Source: Streptomyces sp. SCSIO 30461 (GTDB lineage: Bacteria > Actinomycetota > Actinomycetes > Streptomycetales > Streptomycetaceae). Taken from it: a stretch of DNA of 64,000 nt. Positions 44,199-56,286 of the stretch are shown here, piece by piece. The stretch is taken from positions 2,224,001 through 2,288,000 of the forward strand of contig NZ_CP146101.1 of the NCBI RefSeq assembly GCF_037023745.1, given 5' to 3'. Position 1 is the stretch's first letter, and the number at the start of each line of letters is the position of its first letter. The translations under genes were made by a program, and so were the position numbers. A model generated the notes under the pieces. The model was not told the DNA's origin and made no database searches. It was given only the letters and a program-made list of their open reading frames with translations.

Positions 44199-45587
44199 GT
44201 GTTCTTCGCCCAGTACTACCTCGACTGCCTCTCGCAGGCGTCTTACATGATCGCCGACGAGACCACCGGCCAGGCCGTGGTCGTCGACCCCCGCCGGGAC
44301 GTCTCGGAGTACCTGGCGGACGCCGAGGCCCACGGCTTCGCCGTGGTCGGCGTCATCAACACCCACTTCCACGCCGACTTCGTCGCCGGACACCTGGAGA
44401 TGGCGGCCGAGACCGGCTCGTGGATCGGCTACGGCCGTCGCGCCGAGACCGAGTACCCCATCCGCCACCTTGCCGACGGCGAGACCATCAGCCTCGGTGA
44501 CGTCACGTTGGAGATCATGGAGACACCCGGCCACACCCCGGAGTCGATCAGTGTGCTTGTCCGTGAGCACGGCAGGGACGGCGTCCCGTACGGCGTGCTC
44601 ACCGGCGACGCCCTGTTCATCGGGGATGTGGGCCGCCCGGACCTGCTCGCCTCCGTCGGTGTGACCGCCGAGGAACTTGGCGCCATGCTCCACGACAGCG
44701 TGCAGAACAAGTTGATGGGCCTGCCGGACGAGGTTCGGGTCTTCCCCGCGCATGGCGCCGGCTCCGCCTGCGGCAAGAACCTCTCCACGGAGAAGCAGTC
44801 GACCATCGGCGAGCAGCGGGCCACCAACTACGCGTGCGTGCCCATGTCACAGGCCGACTTCGTGGGAATCGTGGCCGCCGGCCAGTCCGCGGCTCCCGGC
44901 TACTTCGCCTTCGACGCCGAGCTCAACCGCAAGGAGCGCGGGCTGTTCGACCCGGCCGCCGCTCCCCGGCCGCTGAGCGTCGAGGACTTCGTCGGCCTCC
45001 GTGCCTCCGGTGCCGTCGTCGTCGACGTCCGTGACCCGCAGGAGTTCGCCGCCGGTCACCTGAGCGGCTCGGTCAACGTTCCGGCCGACGGCCGGTTCGC
45101 CGAGCAGGCCGGAACCGTCCTGCCCGCCGACATGGATCTGCTGGTGATCGCCCCGCAGAATCGCGAGGAGGAGATCGTCACGCGTCTGGCCCGGATCGGC
45201 TTCGACCGCGTGGCCGGCTATCTGCGCTCCCCCGGCGACGCGCTGACCGATCTGGCCGCGGAGGTCACTCCGGCCAGCCGCCTCACCGCCGCCCAGGTCC
45301 GCACCGCACTGGAGGGTGGCAACCCGCCGGTCGTCATCGACGTCCGCAACTGCGGCGAGCGCGGCGAGCACGGCTTCATCGACGGAGCCCTTCACATCGC
45401 CCTCGGTGAGCTGCCCCGCCGCCTGGACGAGGTTCCCCGCGACCGGCCCCTGGTCCTGCACTGCGCGGGCGGCCACCGCTCCTCGATCGCTGCGAGCCTG
45501 CTGCGCCACCACGGCTTCACCGACGTCTCCGACATCCTCGGCGGCTACGCCGCCTGGGCGCTACTGAACACCCCCGCGACCGCCTGA
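44199..45587 (+). CDS. Persulfide dioxygenase-rhodanese fusion (CstB-like)
   Basis: A 462-residue enzyme that oxidises persulfides. The N-terminal metallo-beta-lactamase domain has TGQAVVVDPRRD and the metal motif NTHFHADFVAGH (about residue 50), with later AHGAGS and LTGDALFIGDVGRPD. Two rhodanese domains follow: the first (about 265-355) lacks the catalytic Cys (VIAPQNREE), the second (365-460) has LHCAGGHRSS with active Cys. This is the CstB-type layout for sulfide/persulfide detoxification. GTG at 44199 follows ACGGAGG and lies behind operator 4, so it should be derepressed by persulfide through the CstR-like protein encoded downstream. Confidence 0.92.
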   Translation: MFFAQYYLDCLSQASYMIADETTGQAVVVDPRRDVSEYLADAEAHGFAVVGVINTHFHADFVAGHLEMAAETGSWIGYGRRAETEYPIRHLADGETISLGDVTLEIMETPGHTPESISVLVREHGRDGVPYGVLTGDALFIGDVGRPDLLASVGVTAEELGAMLHDSVQNKLMGLPDEVRVFPAHGAGSACGKNLSTEKQSTIGEQRATNYACVPMSQADFVGIVAAGQSAAPGYFAFDAELNRKERGLFDPAAAPRPLSVEDFVGLRASGAVVVDVRDPQEFAAGHLSGSVNVPADGRFAEQAGTVLPADMDLLVIAPQNREEEIVTRLARIGFDRVAGYLRSPGDALTDLAAEVTPASRLTAAQVRTALEGGNPPVVIDVRNCGERGEHGFIDGALHIALGELPRRLDEVPRDRPLVLHCAGGHRSSIAASLLRHHGFTDVSDILGGYAAWALLNTPATA

Positions 45588-45643
45588 CCGGCCGCCGCCC
45601 CACGAGCCGGCCCTTCCCGGGCGCGACGAACCACCGGCGCCCC

Positions 45644-45685
45644 CCGCGGGGAGGCCCTCTGCCCTGACGGGCCCTCCTCGCGCGG
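45644..45685. terminator. Imperfect GC-rich hairpin after the persulfide dioxygenase
   Basis: CCGCGGGGAGGCCC can pair with GGGCCCTCCTCGCGG with bulges. It may terminate or attenuate transcription into the next gene 80 bp on. Confidence 0.4.
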
Positions 45686-45765
45686 GCACCGGCCCGCCCC
45701 TGACCTCCCAGATGCCTCACCCCGTGTATTTCTGTGCGGGGTCGCCCCACCACGACGGAGTTCTC

Positions 45766-47569
<1,804 letters not shown>

Positions 47570-47575
47570 CACGCG

Positions 47576-47607
47576 ACGGCGGCCGGCGGAAATCCGCCGG
47601 CCGCCGT
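47576..47607. terminator. Perfect hairpin terminator after the CstR gene
   Basis: A 15-bp stem (ACGGCGGCCGGCGGA and complement) with a very short AA tip, 6 bases past the stop. The rest of the 302-bp gap to the copper ATPase holds only a candidate operator. Confidence 0.8.
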
Positions 47608-47808
47608 GGCTTCGCCCTACGGGCGGACGCGTGCGCGCCCGGCTTCCGCCGGCCCTCCTCGGCCGGCGCCTGCTCGCGGGCGTCCTCTCTCCGCCGCCGC
47701 TCCCGGCATCGGTACCGCCATCGGTACCGCCATCGGTCCATCCGGCCCTCGGTGTGCGATCGCAAGGCGGAAGCCGCTCGGTCCCCTGTATACGGGACCA
47801 TTCAGCCC

Positions 47809-47825
47809 CTACCTGGTTGGGGTAG
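47809..47825. promoter_or_regulatory. Candidate CsoR operator before the copper ATPase
   Basis: CTACC-N7-GGTAG inverted repeat within a GC-rich CCCCTACCTGGTTGGGGTAG stretch, 47 bases before the ATG. Similar in type to, but less symmetric than, the persulfide operators. Confidence 0.4.
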
Positions 47826-47871
47826 CCAGGGGCGAGGCTGGAGGGAGTGAACACGCAGGGAGGTCATTGCC

Positions 47872-50673
47872 ATGGGTGTCGCCGATGTCATCGTGGTGAT
47901 CTCTGCCGCCGTGCTGATCGCCGGCATGGGGTGGTTCTTCTTCGGCCCGCGCCGGGCCCGCACCGCGCACCTCGAGGGCGGGGTACAGCGGGTCGATGTG
48001 ACGGTGCGGGGCGGCTACAGCCCCGATGTCATCCGGGTCCGCCAGGGGATTCCGGTGGAACTGGTCTTCGACCGGCAGGAGAGCGGCGAGTGCACCAACC
48101 GGGTCGTCTTCCCCGACCTGCGTGTCAGCGCCGGGCTGCCAGCCTTCACTCGCACCACCGTACGGGTCGATGCTGACCAGGCCGGAACGTTCGGGTTCGC
48201 CTGCGGAATGAACATGATCCACGGCACGCTGCTGGTCGAACCGGCGGACGGTTCCGGCGCCACGGAAGTCACCCCGGACCGAGACGGTAAGGAAACGGCT
48301 ACCGCCGCCACCCCTGCGGGACCTACCAGCGATGGAGGGCCCGGGGCCGAGGCGGCCGCCGAGCGGCGCGCGGAGATCACGGACCTGACGCGCCGGGTCG
48401 CCGTCGGCGCCGTACTCACCGCCCCGGTGCTCTTCGCCGTCATGGCCCACGAGTTGTTCGGCGCCGGCTGGGTGCCCGGATGGATGCTCAATCACTGGCT
48501 GCAGTTGGCGCTGATCACCCCGGTGATGCTGTACACCGGCTGGCCCATCCACTTGACAGGCTGGCTCACCTTGCGCCACCGCAGCGCGGACATGAACTCC
48601 CTCATCACGCTGGGCACCACGGCCGCGTACGGATACAGCCTGATCGTCACGCTCGCCCCCGGTCTGCTGCCCGAGGACGTGCGCGAGGTGTACTTCGAGG
48701 CGGTCGGGGTGATCCTCACCCTGATCCTGCTGGGCAGGCTGCTGGAGGCCCGCGCCAAGGCCGGCACCGGCGAAGCCATCCGGGCGCTGCTGGGCCTGCA
48801 GGCCCGCACGGCCCGGGTGATCCGCGACGGCACCGAGACCGAGATCCCGGTGGAGGACGTGGCGGTCGGCGACGCGGTGGTGATCCGGCCCGGGGAGAAG
48901 ATCCCGGTCGACTCCGAGGTGCTGTCGGGCTCCTCGGCCGTGGACGAGTCGATGGTCACCGGCGAGCCGATGCCAGTCACCAAACGGGCCGGGGACACGG
49001 TGATCGGCGCGACCGTCAACGGCACCGGCTCCCTGCGGGTACGCGCGAGCAAGGTCGGCGCCGACACCATGCTCGCGCAGATCATCCGCCTGGTGCGGCA
49101 GGCCCAGGCGTCCAAGGCGCCCATTCAGAGGCTCGCCGACGCGGTCTCCGCCTACTTCGTGCCTGCTGTCATCGCCATCGCGATTGTCACCTTCGCTCTG
49201 TGGTTCACCGTCGGCCCCACCCCGGCCCTGACGCTCGCCCTGGTTTCCGCGGTCGCGGTACTGATCATCGCCTGCCCGTGCGCGCTGGGCCTTGCGACCC
49301 CGCTGTCGGTCATGGTCGGCACCGGCAAGGGGGCCCAGGCGGGCATTTTGATCCGTTCCGCCGAGGCGCTGGAGACCGCGCACAAGCTCGACACCGTCGT
49401 CCTGGACAAGACCGGCACCGTCACCGCGGGAAAGCCCGTCCTCACCGACGTGCATGCGGCCGACGGCTTCCAGGTCAACGAACTGCTGGCGCTGGTTGCG
49501 GCGGCCGAAGCGGACAGCGAGCACCCCCTCGCCGGCGCGATCGTGACCGGAGCCCGGGAACGGGATCTCACACTGCGTGCGGCGGAGAGCTTCGACTCCG
49601 TCACCGGCAAGGGCGTACGGGCCGTGGTGGACGGACACGACGTGCTGGTCGGCACTGCCCGGCTGCTCTCGGATGCGGGTATCGAAACCAGTGCCCTCAC
49701 CCCGGTCGCGGCCGAGCTGTCCGCCCAGGGCAAGACCCCCGTCCTCGCCGCCGTCGACGGCCGACACGCCGGTGTCCTCGCCGTCGCCGACACCGTCAAG
49801 GACGACTCCGCCCAGGCCATCGCCGCTCTGCAGCGGCTCGGCATCGACGTGGTCATCATCACCGGTGACAACGCCCGCACCGCCGCCGCGATCGCCGCCC
49901 AGGTGGGCGTGGACCGGGTACTGGCCGAGGTGCTGCCGGAACACAAGGCAGACGAGATCCGCCGCCTCCAAGCGGAGGGCCGCACGGTCGGCATGGTCGG
50001 CGACGGCATCAACGACGCCCCCGCTCTCGCCGCCGCCGATGTCGGTCTCGCGATCGGCACCGGTACCGACGTCGCGATCGAAGCGGCCGACGTCACCCTC
50101 ATCTCCGGCTCCCTGCCCGGAGTGGTCACCGCCATCCGCCTCTCCCGGGCCACCATGCGCAACATCCGTCAGAATCTGTTCTTCGCCCTCGTCTACAACG
50201 CTGTCGGCGTCCCCCTCGCCGCCGGCGCCCTCTACCCCGTCTGGGGCATCCGCCTCAGCCCGATGATCGCCGCAGCCGCCATGGCCATGTCCTCCCTGTC
50301 GGTGGTCACCAACGCCTCCCGCCTGCGCCGCTGGCATGCGCCGCCACTGCTGCCAGCCGCGGTGGAGCCTGTCGAGCCTCGGGTCGAATCCGCTGCCGAC
50401 CGGGCCCCGGCCCACGCCGCAGCGGGTGATGGCAGGCGGCCACACCTTGAGCCCGTGGCCGGGAAAGACCACCAGCGGGGCGCCGAGGCGATCACGGTGG
50501 ACCCGGTGTGCGGCATGCGCGTCGACCCAGCTGCCGCCGCCGAACGGCGCGACACCGCCAGCGGCACCTGCTTCCTCTGCTCCGCCCAGTGTGCGGCAGC
50601 CTTCGACGCCGACCCGGACCGCTATCGCGCACTTGCGGCAGGCGGGACAAATGAGGGAGGTGAGGGTAGATGA
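47872..50673 (+). CDS. copA: Copper-translocating P1B-type ATPase with cupredoxin and YHS domains
   Basis: A 933-residue copper pump. An N-terminal membrane helix (1-25) is followed by a cupredoxin-like domain (about 35-125) with GECTNRVVF and [10 protein letters not shown] as candidate Cys/Met/His ligands, in place of the usual CxxC HMA domain. The P-type core has the metal motif CPCALG (about 472), phosphorylation site DKTGT, the SEHPLAG motif, GDN and GDGINDAP. After a Pro/Ala-rich linker a C-terminal YHS domain ([11 protein letters not shown]...CFLCSAQC) may take copper from or give it to other proteins. Its stop overlaps the csoR ATG (ATGA). Exports Cu+ from the cytoplasm. Confidence 0.92.
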   Translation: MGVADVIVVISAAVLIAGMGWFFFGPRRARTAHLEGGVQRVDVTVRGGYSPDVIRVRQGIPVELVFDRQESGECTNRVVFPDLRVSAGLPAFTRTTVRVDADQAGTFGFACGMNMIHGTLLVEPADGSGATEVTPDRDGKETATAATPAGPTSDGGPGAEAAAERRAEITDLTRRVAVGAVLTAPVLFAVMAHELFGAGWVPGWMLNHWLQLALITPVMLYTGWPIHLTGWLTLRHRSADMNSLITLGTTAAYGYSLIVTLAPGLLPEDVREVYFEAVGVILTLILLGRLLEARAKAGTGEAIRALLGLQARTARVIRDGTETEIPVEDVAVGDAVVIRPGEKIPVDSEVLSGSSAVDESMVTGEPMPVTKRAGDTVIGATVNGTGSLRVRASKVGADTMLAQIIRLVRQAQASKAPIQRLADAVSAYFVPAVIAIAIVTFALWFTVGPTPALTLALVSAVAVLIIACPCALGLATPLSVMVGTGKGAQAGILIRSAEALETAHKLDTVVLDKTGTVTAGKPVLTDVHAADGFQVNELLALVAAAEADSEHPLAGAIVTGARERDLTLRAAESFDSVTGKGVRAVVDGHDVLVGTARLLSDAGIETSALTPVAAELSAQGKTPVLAAVDGRHAGVLAVADTVKDDSAQAIAALQRLGIDVVIITGDNARTAAAIAAQVGVDRVLAEVLPEHKADEIRRLQAEGRTVGMVGDGINDAPALAAADVGLAIGTGTDVAIEAADVTLISGSLPGVVTAIRLSRATMRNIRQNLFFALVYNAVGVPLAAGALYPVWGIRLSPMIAAAAMAMSSLSVVTNASRLRRWHAPPLLPAAVEPVEPRVESAADRAPAHAAAGDGRRPHLEPVAGKDHQRGAEAITVDPVCGMRVDPAAAAERRDTASGTCFLCSAQCAAAFDADPDRYRALAAGGTNEGGEGR

Positions 50674-51005
50674 CCGCCATCCCCGACCACCCAGGCACTC
50701 GGGACCCGGCACCGGGCACGGCCCCGCACGGCTACGCCGACCACAAGGGCGACCACCTCGACCGGCTGCACAAGGTCGAGGGCCAGGTCCGCGGGATCAC
50801 CCGCATGGTCGACGACGACCGGTACTGCGTCGATGTCCTCACCCAGATCAGCGCCGTCACCCGAGCCCTGCAGGAAGTCGCCCTCGGCCTGCTCGACGAC
50901 CACCTGCGGCACTGCGTGACCGACGCCGCTCGATCGGATCCGGCAGCGGGCGAGGAGAAGCTGGCCGAACTCGCCCTCGCCCTGCGCCGCACACTGCGTC
51001 TGTGA
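50670..51005 (+). CDS. csoR: Copper-sensing repressor CsoR
   Basis: A 111-residue CsoR-family repressor. It has the copper triad: Cys in [14 protein letters not shown] (about 53), and His and Cys in [10 protein letters not shown] (about 78 and 82). [12 protein letters not shown] gives the first DNA-binding helix. An N-terminal extension of about 25 residues is His/Pro-rich. The ATG overlaps the end of the copper ATPase gene, so pump and sensor are co-translated. The presence of His separates it from the CstR-like paralogue upstream. It probably binds the sites before the ATPase and before the DUF6153-like gene. Confidence 0.93.
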   Translation: MTAIPDHPGTRDPAPGTAPHGYADHKGDHLDRLHKVEGQVRGITRMVDDDRYCVDVLTQISAVTRALQEVALGLLDDHLRHCVTDAARSDPAAGEEKLAELALALRRTLRL

Positions 51006-51033
51006 CCGCCTCCCAGACCCACAGGGCCAGGGA

Positions 51034-51049
51034 AACCCCGCGGGGGTAT
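51034..51049. promoter_or_regulatory. CsoR-type operator before the DUF6153-like gene
   Basis: Near-palindrome AACCCCGC-GGGGGTAT, related to ATACCCC...GGGGTAT, 59 bases before the ATG. Confidence 0.65.
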
Positions 51050-51107
51050 ATTGAGCGCGGCGAGTTCCCACTCACGGGGCTCGGAGAGCAAAGCCCGGGT
51101 GGAGGCG

Positions 51108-51554
51108 ATGGCGACACAGAAGGCTCTCACGGGTGCCATGCGCTGGGCGCGCGGCGCCGTCATCGTCCTGTGCGCCGCCCTGGCCGTGCTCGTCCACCAT
51201 GAGATCGCCGCGATCGCCCTCACCTCCGCGCCCTCCGCCACGCATACCGGGCACTCCATGCCGGAAATGGCCCCCTCGTCCGCCGACGCGATGCCGATGG
51301 GCTCCGCCACCGTCCACACGCACGTGCCCGGCGCGAGTCAGTCCGCTCACAGCTCGCCGCACGGCGCCTGCGACAGCCTGGGCATGCAGCACTGCGCGAC
51401 CGTGAACGCCGACGCGGTCAAGCTCCCCGTGCCGCCGCAGGATCATGCCGGGCCGTCGACGGACCCGGACCGGGCCGACGCCCGGCCGGTGTCCGCCGCG
51501 GCGATCGGCCGCGCCCCGCCCGACCTGTCGGTCCTCTCCCAGCTGCGCATCTAG
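51108..51554 (+). CDS. DUF6153-like His/Met-rich membrane-anchored protein
   Basis: A 148-residue protein with one N-terminal membrane segment (WARGAVIVLCAALAVLVHHEIAAIAL) and an extracytoplasmic region with several His and Met clusters (THTGHSMPEMAP, DAMPMG, HTHV, HGACDSLGMQHC). That composition, between csoR and a multicopper oxidase, points to copper binding outside the membrane. ATG at 51108 follows GTGGAGGCG. The family is common in actinobacterial copper loci but its biochemistry is not described. Probably under the CsoR-type operator just upstream. Confidence 0.8.
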   Translation: MATQKALTGAMRWARGAVIVLCAALAVLVHHEIAAIALTSAPSATHTGHSMPEMAPSSADAMPMGSATVHTHVPGASQSAHSSPHGACDSLGMQHCATVNADAVKLPVPPQDHAGPSTDPDRADARPVSAAAIGRAPPDLSVLSQLRI

Positions 51555-51625
51555 GCCGCGCCCACGGCACCCGTGTGCCGTCAAGCCAGCGACCCCATAC
51601 GCAGCTCGAACAAGAGGCTCACATC

Positions 51626-53215
51626 ATGAACAGCATCAACCGACGCTCGGTCCTGCTCGCGGGACTCGGCGCCGCCGGCGCGGGCGCGCTCGCCGCCTGC
51701 AGCAACCCCGCCGGCACCCCTGCCCTGATCAGCCCCTCCGGCTCCCAGGTCGCCCGCGCGGAGAAGAAGCGGGCAGGCACCGGCAAGGAGCACAAGACCA
51801 CCCTGACCGCCGCGCCCGCAGTGCTCGACCTCGGCGGCGGCATCAGGGCCAAGACCTGGGCCTTCGACGGCCGGACCCCGGGCAAGGAGCTCCGGCTCTC
51901 CGCCGGGGACACCCTGGCCGCCGAACTGTCCAACCAACTGCCCGGAAAGACCACCACCTCGATCCACTGGCACGGCATCACCCTGCGCAACGACATGGAC
52001 GGTGTGCCGCCCGTCACCCAGACTCCGGTACGGGCCGGCGCCAACTTCACGTACCGGTTCATCGCCGACACCCCCGGCACGTACTTCTTCCACCCGCACG
52101 TCGGCGTCCAGCTCGACCGAGGCCTGTACGCCCCGCTGATCGTCGAGGACCCGCGCGAGCCGCTGGCGTACGACGACGAATGGGTCGTCGTCCTCGATGA
52201 CTGGGTCGACGGCGTCACCGGCACCCCCGACGAAATATTCGCCGAACTCAGGCAGGGCATGGGCGGTATGAACATGGGCGGCGGCTCCAGCCCGGGCATG
52301 GAGGGCCACGACATGCACAACACGGGTGAGGGCGCGGCGTCCCCGTCTTCGTCCTCCTCGTCGGGCGGCATGTCGTCGAGGTTCATGCTCATGGGCGCCG
52401 AGAGTGACCTGCTCGGCGGCGACGCAGGCGACGTGAAGTATCCGTACCACCTGATCAACGGCCGCATTCCGGCCGACCCCGACGTCTACACTGGCAAGCC
52501 CGGGAAGAAGGTGCGGCTGCGGATCATCAACGCCGGCTCCGACACCGCCTACCGGGTCGCGCTCGGCGGCCACAAGCTGACCATCACCCACACCGACGGC
52601 TACCCGGTACAGCACCAGCAGGTGGACGCCCTGCTCATCGGCATGGGCGAACGCTACGACATCCTGGTCACCCTCGGCGACGGCGTCTTCCCCCTGGTTG
52701 CCGCGGCCGAGGGCAAGAACGCGGGCGGCCTGGCCCTGGTCCGTACCGGCTCCGGCACTGCCCCGTCGGCGACTGTACGGCCGAAGGAACTCGACGGCCT
52801 GATCATGACCGCGTCCCGGCTCCGCGCTGCCGACGACGTGCGGCTGAAGTCCGCCAAGGCCGATGTCACGCACCAGATCAAGCTCACCGGCGGCATGATG
52901 CACTACAACTGGGCCATCAACGGCAAGCCGTTCGACATGACCACCCCGGACGCCAACCCGATCCTGGTCGAGGAGGGGCAGCGGGTGCGGCTGGACTTCG
53001 TCAACGACACCACCATGTGGCACCCGATGCACCTGCACGGCCACACCTACCAGCTCAGCGACTTGGGCCCGCGCAAGGACACCGCGATCATCCTGCCCAA
53101 GAAGACGCTGTCCGTCTTCTTCGACGCCGACAACCCTGGCCAGTGGATGCTGCACTGCCACAACGCCTACCACGGTGAGGCCGGGATGATGACGAACATC
53201 GCCTACCGGTCATGA
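51626..53215 (+). CDS. Multicopper oxidase (laccase/CueO-like)
   Basis: A 529-residue exported multicopper oxidase. The N-terminus has RRSVLLAGLGAAGAG followed by an LAAC lipobox, so Tat export and possible lipid anchoring. All copper motifs are present: HWHG (about 122), FFHPHVG, HPMHLHGH and HCHNAYH, covering type 1, 2 and 3 sites. A Met/His/Ser-rich loop (GMGGMNMGGG, MEGHDMHN, about 210-270) resembles the Cu+-binding insert of CueO. Periplasmic-side oxidation of toxic Cu+ to Cu2+ fits the neighbouring pump and sensor. ATG at 51626; a hairpin terminator follows. Confidence 0.92.
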   Translation: MNSINRRSVLLAGLGAAGAGALAACSNPAGTPALISPSGSQVARAEKKRAGTGKEHKTTLTAAPAVLDLGGGIRAKTWAFDGRTPGKELRLSAGDTLAAELSNQLPGKTTTSIHWHGITLRNDMDGVPPVTQTPVRAGANFTYRFIADTPGTYFFHPHVGVQLDRGLYAPLIVEDPREPLAYDDEWVVVLDDWVDGVTGTPDEIFAELRQGMGGMNMGGGSSPGMEGHDMHNTGEGAASPSSSSSSGGMSSRFMLMGAESDLLGGDAGDVKYPYHLINGRIPADPDVYTGKPGKKVRLRIINAGSDTAYRVALGGHKLTITHTDGYPVQHQQVDALLIGMGERYDILVTLGDGVFPLVAAAEGKNAGGLALVRTGSGTAPSATVRPKELDGLIMTASRLRAADDVRLKSAKADVTHQIKLTGGMMHYNWAINGKPFDMTTPDANPILVEEGQRVRLDFVNDTTMWHPMHLHGHTYQLSDLGPRKDTAIILPKKTLSVFFDADNPGQWMLHCHNAYHGEAGMMTNIAYRS

Positions 53216-53223
53216 CCTCGCGG

Positions 53224-53256
53224 CCGGACGGCACGCGTCGATCAGGTGCCGTCCGG
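53224..53256. terminator. Hairpin terminator after the multicopper oxidase
   Basis: 11-bp stem CCGGACGGCAC/GTGCCGTCCGG with an 11-base loop, 9 bases after the stop codon. Confidence 0.75.
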
Positions 53257-53489
53257 TCACCGCCGCGGGACTCGGTCAGAGAGGCGAGCGGCGTTCAAGC
53301 GGCGGCGCCGCGCGCCCTTCGGGCCGACTGCCGCAGGCGTGCGAGCCGAGATTGCACCGGCAGGTGCCCGGCGGACTCGTTGTCGTCGTTCATGACGTCC
53401 ATCGCGGGGTTCCTCGTGCCGCCGATTCGGCCGGACTGATACGTCGGCTACTTCGTCGGCGCAGGTCTGATCAGCGGAGCTGTCGTCCA

Positions 53490-53630
53490 CCAGCGGATCG
53501 AGCTGCCCTGATGCCGGGATACAGCCCGGAGCTGAATCCCGACGAACTACTGAACGCGGACATCAAACGGCACGTCCACGCCACCCGCACCCGCTCGGCC
53601 GACAACCTCGCTCACGAGCCCCGCCGCTTT
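53490..53630 (+). pseudogene. IS630 family transposase, C-terminal remnant
   Basis: The SPELNPDELLNADIKR block is the third catalytic motif of IS630/Tc1-type transposases. Nothing of the first two Asp motifs is found upstream, so only about 45 codons survive. It is probably unrelated to the N-terminal IS630 fragment 24 kb away. Confidence 0.7.
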
Positions 53631-53876
53631 GAAGTGGGCCATGGCTGCGGCAGGTGAGGAAACCACAGGTGCCGGTCAAGCCGCCGCCGGGAACGCTCCG
53701 ACCAGCCTGCCCGAGCAACGCAGATCGCGCATCCCTTGCGCGCGTCCGCCCGCCAGACCCCAGAGCCGAAGGGCCCTGCGTCCCGGCCGAACAGGTCCTC
53801 GCCGCCGGGTACCGCATGACCTGCCGCCAAGGACCGTTGCCGCCCGGTTCCGACGGACGTCAGTGGCAGGGTTCAA

Positions 53877-53912
53877 GTGCTCCCCGGGCGTCGCGCTGAG
53901 GCCGGGGAGCAC
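53877..53912. terminator. Hairpin ahead of arcA
   Basis: 11-bp stem GTGCTCCCCGG/CCGGGGAGCAC with a 14-base loop, 50 bases before arcA. It could end upstream transcription or act in the arc leader. Confidence 0.5.
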
Positions 53913-53962
53913 GTCATGTGCCCTGCTTCCGCGGCACTTCGAACCGACCTCACGGGGATCTC

Positions 53963-55186
53963 ATGTCTTTTCACGTCGACTCCGAGACCGGCCGTCTGAA
54001 ACAGGTCATTCTGCACCGGCCGGACCTGGAACTGAAGCGGCTCACTCCCACGAACAAGGACGCGCTCCTCTTCGACGACGTGCTGTGGGTCAAGCGCGCC
54101 CGCGAGGAGCACGACGCCTTCGCCGACACGCTGCGCGACCGTGGAGTGCGTGTCCATCTCTTCGCGGACCTGCTGACCGAGACGCTGGCACTGCCCCCCG
54201 CTCGGCAGTTGATCATGGACAGGGTCTTCGACGAGCGGGAGTTCGGGGCCCTGGCCACCGACCGGTTCCGCGCGTATTTCGACTCCCTGGAGCCGGCGGC
54301 ACTCACCGCGTGCCTCATCGGCGGTGTCACCAAGGGCGAACTGCGGCAGCGCCTCGGGACCATACCGAGTGTCCGTCTCCATGCCATGGCGCCCGACGAC
54401 TTCCTCCTCGCCCCGCTGCCCAACCACCTCTTCACCCGGGACACATCGTGCTGGGTGTACGACGGTGTGAGCGTCAACCCGATGAGCAAGCGGGCCCGCC
54501 GCCGGGAGACGGTCCACTTCGAGGCGCTCTACCGCCACCATCCCCTCTTCGACAAGGGCGAGTTCCACCGGTGGACCGACGGCGAGGGAACCTACCCCGC
54601 CACCATCGAGGGCGGCGACGTTCTCGTCATCGGCAACGGCGCCGTGCTCGTCGGCATGAGTGAGCGCACCACTCCGCAGGCGGTGGAGAACCTGGCACTG
54701 CGCATGTTCGCCGCGGGCTCCGCCCGGCGGGTGGTGGCGATCAACATGCCCAAGCGCCGCAGCTTCATGCACCTGGACACCGTGATGACGATGGTCAGCG
54801 GTGACACTTTCACCCGTTACGCCGGCCTGGGCATGCTGCCGACCGCCACGATCGAACCTGGGACGGGCGGGCAGGGGCTGAAGATCACGGACCACGCGCC
54901 CGAGCACATGGACCAGGCCATCGCGGACGCCCTGGGCCTTCCGTCCATCAACGTGCTCACACCCAGCCAGGACGTGCGTTCCGCCGAGCGGGAGCAGTGG
55001 GACGACGGCTGCAACGTCCTTGCCATGGAGCCCGGAGTGGTCGTCGCCTACGAGCGCAACGTCACCACCAACACATACCTGCGCAAGAACGGCATCGAGG
55101 TCATCACCGTGCGCGGCAGCGAGCTCGGCCGAGGCCGCGGCGGCCCGCGGTGCATGAGCTGTCCCATCGAACGAGAAGCCGCCTGA
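53963..55186 (+). CDS. arcA: Arginine deiminase
   Basis: Hydrolyses L-arginine to citrulline and ammonia, the first step of the ADI pathway. The 407-residue protein has the guanidine-modifying fold with [19 protein letters not shown], the catalytic His segment [12 protein letters not shown] and the C-terminal nucleophile Cys in [10 protein letters not shown] (about residue 399). ATG at 53963 follows ACGGGGAT. It opens a four-gene operon: the OTC gene starts 64 bp later and the carbamate kinase and transporter genes follow. The pathway makes one ATP per arginine without oxygen and raises pH. Confidence 0.97.
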   Translation: MSFHVDSETGRLKQVILHRPDLELKRLTPTNKDALLFDDVLWVKRAREEHDAFADTLRDRGVRVHLFADLLTETLALPPARQLIMDRVFDEREFGALATDRFRAYFDSLEPAALTACLIGGVTKGELRQRLGTIPSVRLHAMAPDDFLLAPLPNHLFTRDTSCWVYDGVSVNPMSKRARRRETVHFEALYRHHPLFDKGEFHRWTDGEGTYPATIEGGDVLVIGNGAVLVGMSERTTPQAVENLALRMFAAGSARRVVAINMPKRRSFMHLDTVMTMVSGDTFTRYAGLGMLPTATIEPGTGGQGLKITDHAPEHMDQAIADALGLPSINVLTPSQDVRSAEREQWDDGCNVLAMEPGVVVAYERNVTTNTYLRKNGIEVITVRGSELGRGRGGPRCMSCPIEREAA

Positions 55187-55250
55187 CGCACCTTGGCGTC
55201 CTCAGCATCCACCCCGTTCACACCTCTGACACGCACCCAGGAGTTCGAGC

Positions 55251-56252
55251 ATGCCCGTCGACCTGAACCAGCGCACCTTCCTCAAGGAACTCGACTTCAC
55301 CCCGGAGGAGTTCCGCCACCTGCTGGAACTGTCCGCGGAAATCAAGGCAGCCCGCCGCAGCGGATGCGAGGAGCAGCGGCTGCGCGGCAAGAACATCGCC
55401 GTCATCTTCGAGAAGACCTCCACCCGCACCCGCTGCGCGTTCGAAGTGGCCGCCCATCAGCAGGGCGCACACGTGACTTACCTCGATCCCGCCGGCTCAC
55501 AGCTCGGCCACAAGGAATCGGTCAAGGATACCGCCCGGGTTCTGGGCCGTTACTACGACGGCATCGAGTACCGGGGCAGCGACCAGCGCCTGGTGGAGGA
55601 ACTGGCCCAGTACGCCGGCGTGCCGGTGTGGAACGGGCTCACCGACCAGTGGCACCCCACCCAGTCCCTCGCCGACATCCTCACCATGTGGGAACACACC
55701 GACAAGCCGCTGAACCAGGTGTCCTTCGCCTACCTGGGGGACGCACGGAACAACGTCGGCAACTCGCTGCTGATCACCGCGGCGATGCTCGGCATGGACG
55801 TACGCATGATCGGCCCCAGCGCCCTGCACAACGCACTGGACGTGGTCGAGGAGGCACGCAAGGTGGCGGCGGGCACCGGCGCGCGGATCACGCTCACCGA
55901 GGACGTGGACGAAGGCGTGGCCGGGGTCGACTTCCTCTACACCGACGTCTGGCTGTCGATGGGTGAGCCGCCGGAGCTTTGGGACGAACGCATCGCCCTG
56001 CTCAAGCCCTACCAGGTGACCTCCGCCGTCCTTCAGGCGACGGGGAACCCACGGGTGAAGTTCATGCACTGCCTTCCGGCCTTCCACAACAGCGACACCA
56101 CCGTCGGCGCGAAGATCGCCGCCCGCACCGGCATGACCGCGCTGGAGGTCACCGACGAGGTCTTCGAGTCCTCGCACTCCATCGTGTTCGACCAGGCCGA
56201 GAACCGGCTCCACACCATCAAGGCGGTCCTGGTCGCCACCCTCGCCGACTGA
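55251..56252 (+). CDS. arcB: Ornithine carbamoyltransferase, catabolic
   Basis: Converts citrulline and phosphate to ornithine and carbamoyl phosphate when run in the ADI direction. The 333-residue enzyme has the carbamoyl-phosphate loop STRTRC (about 55), HPTQ (about 137), [10 protein letters not shown] and the ornithine-site [12 protein letters not shown]. Full family length. Being between arcA and arcC identifies it as the catabolic isoenzyme rather than biosynthetic ArgF. The ATG lies 64 bp after arcA. Confidence 0.95.
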   Translation: MPVDLNQRTFLKELDFTPEEFRHLLELSAEIKAARRSGCEEQRLRGKNIAVIFEKTSTRTRCAFEVAAHQQGAHVTYLDPAGSQLGHKESVKDTARVLGRYYDGIEYRGSDQRLVEELAQYAGVPVWNGLTDQWHPTQSLADILTMWEHTDKPLNQVSFAYLGDARNNVGNSLLITAAMLGMDVRMIGPSALHNALDVVEEARKVAAGTGARITLTEDVDEGVAGVDFLYTDVWLSMGEPPELWDERIALLKPYQVTSAVLQATGNPRVKFMHCLPAFHNSDTTVGAKIAARTGMTALEVTDEVFESSHSIVFDQAENRLHTIKAVLVATLAD

Positions 56253-56286
56253 CCCCACCGGCCCCCCCATCCCCTGGAGAACACTC

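Larger units (their letters stand above)
53257..53962. other. Degenerate region with IS630 transposase remnant
   Basis: No intact gene. The stretch 53490-53630 on the plus strand encodes the tail of an IS630-type DDE transposase (RIELP, then PGYSPELNPDELLNADIKRH with the active-site Glu), disrupted by a frame change near 53508. The sequence before and after has no supported frame. The last part forms the leader of the arginine deiminase operon. Confidence 0.6.

Noticed and set aside
53352..53657. 101-residue plus-strand ORF as a gene
   Set aside because: Only its end matches IS630 transposase; the first half is out of frame with any homology, so it is treated as a remnant.
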